Assembly (NCBI GenBank): GCA_021647205.1
Contig: JAKIVD010000016.1
Location: forward strand, 1-64,000
Length of the DNA stretch: 64,000 nucleotides
Origin: Bacteroidales bacterium
GTDB taxonomy: Bacteria; Bacteroidota; Bacteroidia; Bacteroidales; F082
Direction: 5' to 3'
The position numbers and the translations under genes were made by a program. How positions within the stretch are numbered: the first letter of the stretch is position 1; the number at the start of each line of letters is the position of its first letter. Shown here piece after piece: positions 60,793 to 64,000 of this stretch. Under the pieces are notes generated by a model. The model saw only the letters and a list, made by a program, of their open reading frames with translations, was not told where the DNA came from and made no database searches.

Positions 60793-62199
60793 GGGCCGTT
60801 TTATATCCAGTTTTCGCATGCGCGAGCGCAGGGTCTCCGGGTGCATGGCAAGTATGCGGGCGGCGCCTTCGGGGCCATCCACACGCCAGTATGTTTTTTC
60901 CAGCACCCTGATGATGTATTGCCGTTCGAATTCGGCCAGGGGGAGGAGTTGCCCCTCTTCTTCAAAACCCGGCTTCAACAGTGGTTCTATGGTTAATGAT
61001 TTTCCGGTGGAAATAATGACGGCCCTTTCGATGATGTTTTCCAGTTCGCGCACATTGCCCGGCCATGAATAGGCCTGCAACTGCCTGATGGTTTTTTTCG
61101 ATATCCGCTCTATATTTTTCCCCAGGCTGCGGTTAAAGCCTTTTACAAAATGCTGGGCCAATAAAGGTAAGTCTTCAACACGGTCGCGCAAAGGTGCAAT
61201 GGTAACCGGATAAACATTGAGGCGGTAATATAAATCTTTCCTGAACAGCTTTTTCCTGATCTGCTTTTCAAGGTTACGGTTGGTAGCCGCAATGATCCTG
61301 ACATCCACTTTGATGGTTTTGGGGCTGCCAATGCGTTCGAATTCCCCTTCCTGTAAAACGCGTAAAAGCTTTGACTGGAGTTCAACGGGGACTTCGCCGA
61401 TTTCATCAAGGAAAAGCGTTCCGCCGTCGGCCAGTTCAAACCTGCCGATCTGCTTTTGGATGGCGCCGGTAAAAGCGCCCTTTTCATGACCGAACAACTC
61501 ACTTTCGATGAGCGTGGCAGGCAGGGAAGCGCAGTTCACTTTGATGAAAGGTTTGTGGCGCCTTTTGCTCAGTTTATGAATGGCTGCCGCAAACAGTTCT
61601 TTGCCTGTTCCCGTCTCGCCTTCCAGCAATACCGTGGAATCGGTCGGGGCAACCTGCTCTATCCGGTAAAGGGAATGCATCAGGGGCTCGCTTTCGCCGA
61701 TAATTTCCTCGAAACCATACCGGCTTTCAATCTCTTTGCGCAGGTAAACATTTTCAGATTCCAACTGGTCTTTTAATGCTTGCAATTCGGCAATAACCTG
61801 TTGCAGTTTTTTTTCGGTTTCCCTGAGTTTACTAATATCAATGGCCATCCCCACCAAATATTCTTCACCATCAATAAGCGCATAATTGGCCGTGTCGATG
61901 ACCGGAATTTTCTTCCCTGATTTTGTGAGTATGTTTTGTTCCAGAGATTGCTCTTCTTTATCGCTAAAGACTTTGCTTATGATTTCAATATTGATTTCTT
62001 TTATGCTTTCTTCCAAGAAATCATACGCATTTTTCTTGTATAATTCTTCTGCGGAATATCCCAGTATCAATTCCAGGTTTTTGTTCCACAATACCAGTTC
62101 GTCCTGCTTATTGAATACATAAGCAAACTCGGGCATGGCTTTCAGGATGGTTTCGGCCTTATGCGGCAATTCAGGAAGGTATTTTTTTGTTTTTTTCAA
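60784..62199 (-). CDS. PAS-domain sigma-54-dependent transcriptional activator
   Basis: This 471-residue regulator has a PAS sensor domain (about 15-123), a coiled-coil linker (125-158), an AAA+ sigma-54 interaction domain and a Fis-type DNA-binding helix-turn-helix. The AAA+ part has Walker A GETGTGKE 194-201, the sigma-54 contact loop GAFTGA 241-246 and Walker [10 protein letters not shown] 261-269. The Fis-type part spans about 440-467 ([20 protein letters not shown]). It should open RNA polymerase-sigma-54 complexes at target promoters in response to a signal sensed by the PAS domain. There is no receiver domain or histidine kinase nearby, so the signal is probably cytosolic. It is transcribed away from the methyltransferase gene's start, on the same strand. 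Confidence 0.95.
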   Translation of the reverse strand: MKKTKKYLPELPHKAETILKAMPEFAYVFNKQDELVLWNKNLELILGYSAEELYKKNAYDFLEESIKEINIEIISKVFSDKEEQSLEQNILTKSGKKIPVIDTANYALIDGEEYLVGMAIDISKLRETEKKLQQVIAELQALKDQLESENVYLRKEIESRYGFEEIIGESEPLMHSLYRIEQVAPTDSTVLLEGETGTGKELFAAAIHKLSKRRHKPFIKVNCASLPATLIESELFGHEKGAFTGAIQKQIGRFELADGGTLFLDEIGEVPVELQSKLLRVLQEGEFERIGSPKTIKVDVRIIAATNRNLEKQIRKKLFRKDLYYRLNVYPVTIAPLRDRVEDLPLLAQHFVKGFNRSLGKNIERISKKTIRQLQAYSWPGNVRELENIIERAVIISTGKSLTIEPLLKPGFEEEGQLLPLAEFERQYIIRVLEKTYWRVDGPEGAARILAMHPETLRSRMRKLDIKRPPV

Positions 62200-62269
62200 T
62201 CGATGTTGTTGGTGGATAGTAGCAGTCCTTCAAAAGAAACTACTGTAAAATTAGTAAATTACTCTGAGT

Positions 62270-62884
62270 TCAGGTAATTTTTCTTTTGAACAAAGTATAA
62301 ATATAGGGTCTGGGGTCGCCACCGGGATTTGTGTAGGTGTACTCCTCCTCGGCGAGCAGTTCAAATGCCGGGAGGTGTTGCTTCAGGTCGTTGGCACCGT
62401 ACCTGCGCACATCCAGGCCGGCACATTTTGTGGCGCCTTTTTTTGAGAACTCGGCGAAAATGGCATGGCCGCCGGGTTTTACAAGGGTGTCCACATTCTT
62501 AAAATATTGTTCAACATGGCCGTCGTCAACTAAAAAATGAAGCACGGCCCTGTCGAGCCAGATATCAGCTTTTTCCAATTGTGCGGGCAGCGCCCTGGAA
62601 ATATCCTGACAAAGCCACTGAATATTGTTGTCGCCATATTTCTTTTTTGCTTTTTCGATGGCTTCCCGGCTTAAGTCATTTAGAATAAGCCGTGTATCTG
62701 ATTTGGCAAGAATATCAATCAAGCCCGATGTGCCGACACCAGGAATAAAAACTGTCGCATTTTTCCAGGCGGGGATCAGCGCTAAAAACTTTAGTGTTTG
62801 CGAGAAATCATTTTCGTACCACCCCAGTTTGTTCTCAGCTGTTCTTGTGAATATCTTGTCCCAGTGATCGGATAATGTTCTCAT
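62270..62884 (-). CDS. Class I SAM-dependent methyltransferase
   Basis: This protein of 204 residues from the chosen start has a SAM-binding loop (VFIPGVGTSGLIDILAK) and the acidic motif LILNDLSREAIEKAKKKYG. It has CQDISRALPAQLEKADIWLDRAVLHFL and GGHAIFAEFSKKGATKCAGLDVRRY. The start DHWDKIF...LGWYENDFS is that of the thiopurine/eEF1A-lysine-like methyltransferase group. The longest frame begins 48 bases earlier, but a full TATTTTTG promoter box lies inside that extension, so the ATG at 62884 is preferred. The substrate is unknown. Confidence 0.9.
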   Translation of the reverse strand: MRTLSDHWDKIFTRTAENKLGWYENDFSQTLKFLALIPAWKNATVFIPGVGTSGLIDILAKSDTRLILNDLSREAIEKAKKKYGDNNIQWLCQDISRALPAQLEKADIWLDRAVLHFLVDDGHVEQYFKNVDTLVKPGGHAIFAEFSKKGATKCAGLDVRRYGANDLKQHLPAFELLAEEEYTYTNPGGDPRPYIYTLFKRKIT

Positions 62885-62918
62885 TTCTTTTTTTCTTACA
62901 ATGCCTTGTGCTTTTCCG

Positions 62919-62926
62919 CAAAAATA
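62919..62926 (-). promoter_or_regulatory. Putative -7 promoter box of the methyltransferase (TATTTTTG)
   Basis: The minus strand reads TATTTTTG, a full TAnnTTTG match, 35 bases upstream of the ATG at 62884. Confidence 0.45.
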
Positions 62927-63138
62927 GCACATATTACCAAGGGGTACTGGTTTAACAAATACTGCGGTTAAGTTTTACGTTGATGTACGAATATCATCGC
63001 TGTTAAAACTATTGAAATGAGCGTTTGTTGTTTTCAATTAAAACAATTAACCGGATTGAAAAACCGAAAGCCGTCAGCATAACCTTTAGCCGGAACAACC
63101 CCATTGACAAACGATATGTAAATATTTCACCCCTTTTC

Positions 63139-63175
63139 CCGGTCTTCGGACACCGGACTTCCGTCTCCGTTCTCC
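63139..63175. repeat. Purine-rich GAAGACCG/GGAAGTCCG intergenic tract
   Basis: On the minus strand the tract contains GGAGAACGGAGACGGAAG and TCCGAAGACCGG. It lies in the 62885-63176 gap just downstream of the ABC permease stop. It has the same style as tracts at 140-173 and 17422-17453. No other feature was found in that gap apart from the methyltransferase promoter box. Confidence 0.45.
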
Positions 63176-63176
63176 A

Positions 63177-64000
63177 CTAATTCAGGTCCCGTTTATTCAA
63201 CAGGTAAGAAATGGAGCCGAGGTAAAAAACAAACCAGCCCGTGGCGATGGCGAGTGCCTTGATAGCTACATCGTCCTCAATCTCCATAAAGATGTAGCGC
63301 CCGTAAGGAACCGAAATGAGGTTGTTGAGTGCCTTGATGGGAAAGAAGTTGACAATTTCAGGGGCAATACCGTCCCTGAAGATGGGGGCATTGATAAGTA
63401 TGGCATCGACAATTGGTTCAAACATCAGCGTGTACAGGAACAAAGCCATGATGATGAAACCTGCCTTTTTGATGAGCAGCGAAAGCAGAAAAGCAAGGGT
63501 ACAATAAATGACCACTTCGTAGAAGTAAACAGCAAGGAATTCCATCTCGTCGAAAATGTATTCTGCACCCCATACATGCGAATAAATGGAGCCGTTGACA
63601 AACCCCAGACCAAAAAGTAATAAAGTGCTGAGTGCTGCCATGGCAACAATGAACAAAAGTTTGCTCAGGATGTATTCTTTTTTGCTGATGCCGTCGATAA
63701 TGTTCTGACGAAGGGTGTTGTAGGTAACGTCGTTGTTAACCGAAATAATGACGATAAATGCCAGCAGCACTTTGACATAAGTGGCGAGGTAGGTTGTGTT
63801 TTGCCAGATGTCGGGGAAATCGTAAATGGGGATGATGGTCGGGTTGATGCCCCTGAAATCGGCCCCTTCGCTTTTGAGCCACTCCAAAAAAAGCATCCCC
63901 CCCGAAGCAATAAGCAGCAAGGCCAGCAGGTACATGCCAATCAGTATCCAGAACAGGCGGTAATTCCTTATTTTCAGCCACTCCAGTTTTAATGCCCTAA
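63177..64000 (-). CDS. ABC-2 type transporter permease (5' end outside the window)
   Basis: This is an inner-membrane permease with about six helices of the ABC-2 (ABC2_membrane_4-like) type. Its body includes VNNDVTYNTLRQNIIDGISKKEYILSKLLFIVAMAALSTLLLFG, in part the typical ABC-2 coupling segment (TLRQNIIDGISKKEY). The frame runs on without a stop from an internal ATG at 63935 to the window edge (LKLEWLKIRNYRLFWILIG upstream of it). The gene is therefore incomplete at its 5' end. The cognate ATPase should lie beyond position 64000. The substrate is unknown. Confidence 0.88.
   Translation of the reverse strand, partial: RALKLEWLKIRNYRLFWILIGMYLLALLLIASGGMLFLEWLKSEGADFRGINPTIIPIYDFPDIWQNTTYLATYVKVLLAFIVIISVNNDVTYNTLRQNIIDGISKKEYILSKLLFIVAMAALSTLLLFGLGFVNGSIYSHVWGAEYIFDEMEFLAVYFYEVVIYCTLAFLLSLLIKKAGFIIMALFLYTLMFEPIVDAILINAPIFRDGIAPEIVNFFPIKALNNLISVPYGRYIFMEIEDDVAIKALAIATGWFVFYLGSISYLLNKRDLN

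Noticed and set aside
60527-60996. Plus-strand frames of 86 and 88 codons in the hairpin region
   Set aside because: They run through palindromic repeats and the opposite strand of the sigma-54 gene. They have no plausible protein composition.

Overview
The window reads as a piece of a Bacteroidota (Bacteroidetes) chromosome, most likely class Bacteroidia. The strongest evidence is a type IX secretion (T9SS) and gliding-type locus (gldJ, a PorP/SprF protein, two porU genes, porV). Several exported proteins end in T9SS sorting domains of type A or type B. Promoter-like TAnnTTTG boxes, the Bacteroidota -7 element, lie upstream of many genes, and Shine-Dalgarno sites are not obvious. I cannot name the species from sequence alone.

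Layout: 0.3-1.6 kb glyA (-). 1.9-8.3 kb (+) a pair of M16 peptidase subunits, a T9SS type B cargo protein and an exported beta-propeller protein. 8.3-11.5 kb (-) an ALDH7-type dehydrogenase, a small lipoprotein and an exported C1-family peptidase. 11.66-12.93 kb an ISL3-family insertion sequence whose transposase is split between two frames. 13-17 kb two convergent T9SS cargo proteins (parallel beta-helix; FG-GAP/ASPIC-UnbV). 17.1-21.8 kb a 101-residue protein (+), then exbB-exbD-tonB-folC-methyltransferase (-). 22.1-23.6 kb nhaD (+). 23.6-28.6 kb anmK, murF, gldJ and porP (-). 28.8-38.3 kb porU1, porU2, porV and ispF (+). 38.3-60.2 kb a run of 22 genes, all on the minus strand and tightly spaced, almost all encoding envelope proteins. 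60.2-60.8 kb a gene-free stretch full of hairpins. 60.8-64 kb a sigma-54 activator, a methyltransferase and a truncated ABC-2 permease (-).

How the genes work together: the 26-38 kb block supplies the T9SS sortase (PorU), its outer-membrane shuttle (PorV), GldJ and a PorP-like anchor. The window also encodes likely substrates (4.6, 13.0 and 15.3 kb). The TonB-ExbB-ExbD set energises outer-membrane transport. MurF, AnmK and FolC are housekeeping cell-wall and folate enzymes. The 38-60 kb block combines outer-membrane beta-barrels, a pentameric ligand-gated ion channel, an Omp85-like barrel, four tandem DUF1254/DUF1214 proteins, CorA, a DUF308 membrane protein and a PafA-like phosphatase. It looks like an uncharacterised envelope or stress module and is the best candidate here for an undescribed system. 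The tandem duplication of porU is the second.

Start sites were moved from the longest reading frame where a signal peptide, family alignment or promoter box argued for it (murF, the ASPIC/UnbV protein, porU2, the methyltransferase at 62.3 kb). No tRNA, rRNA or CRISPR array was seen.
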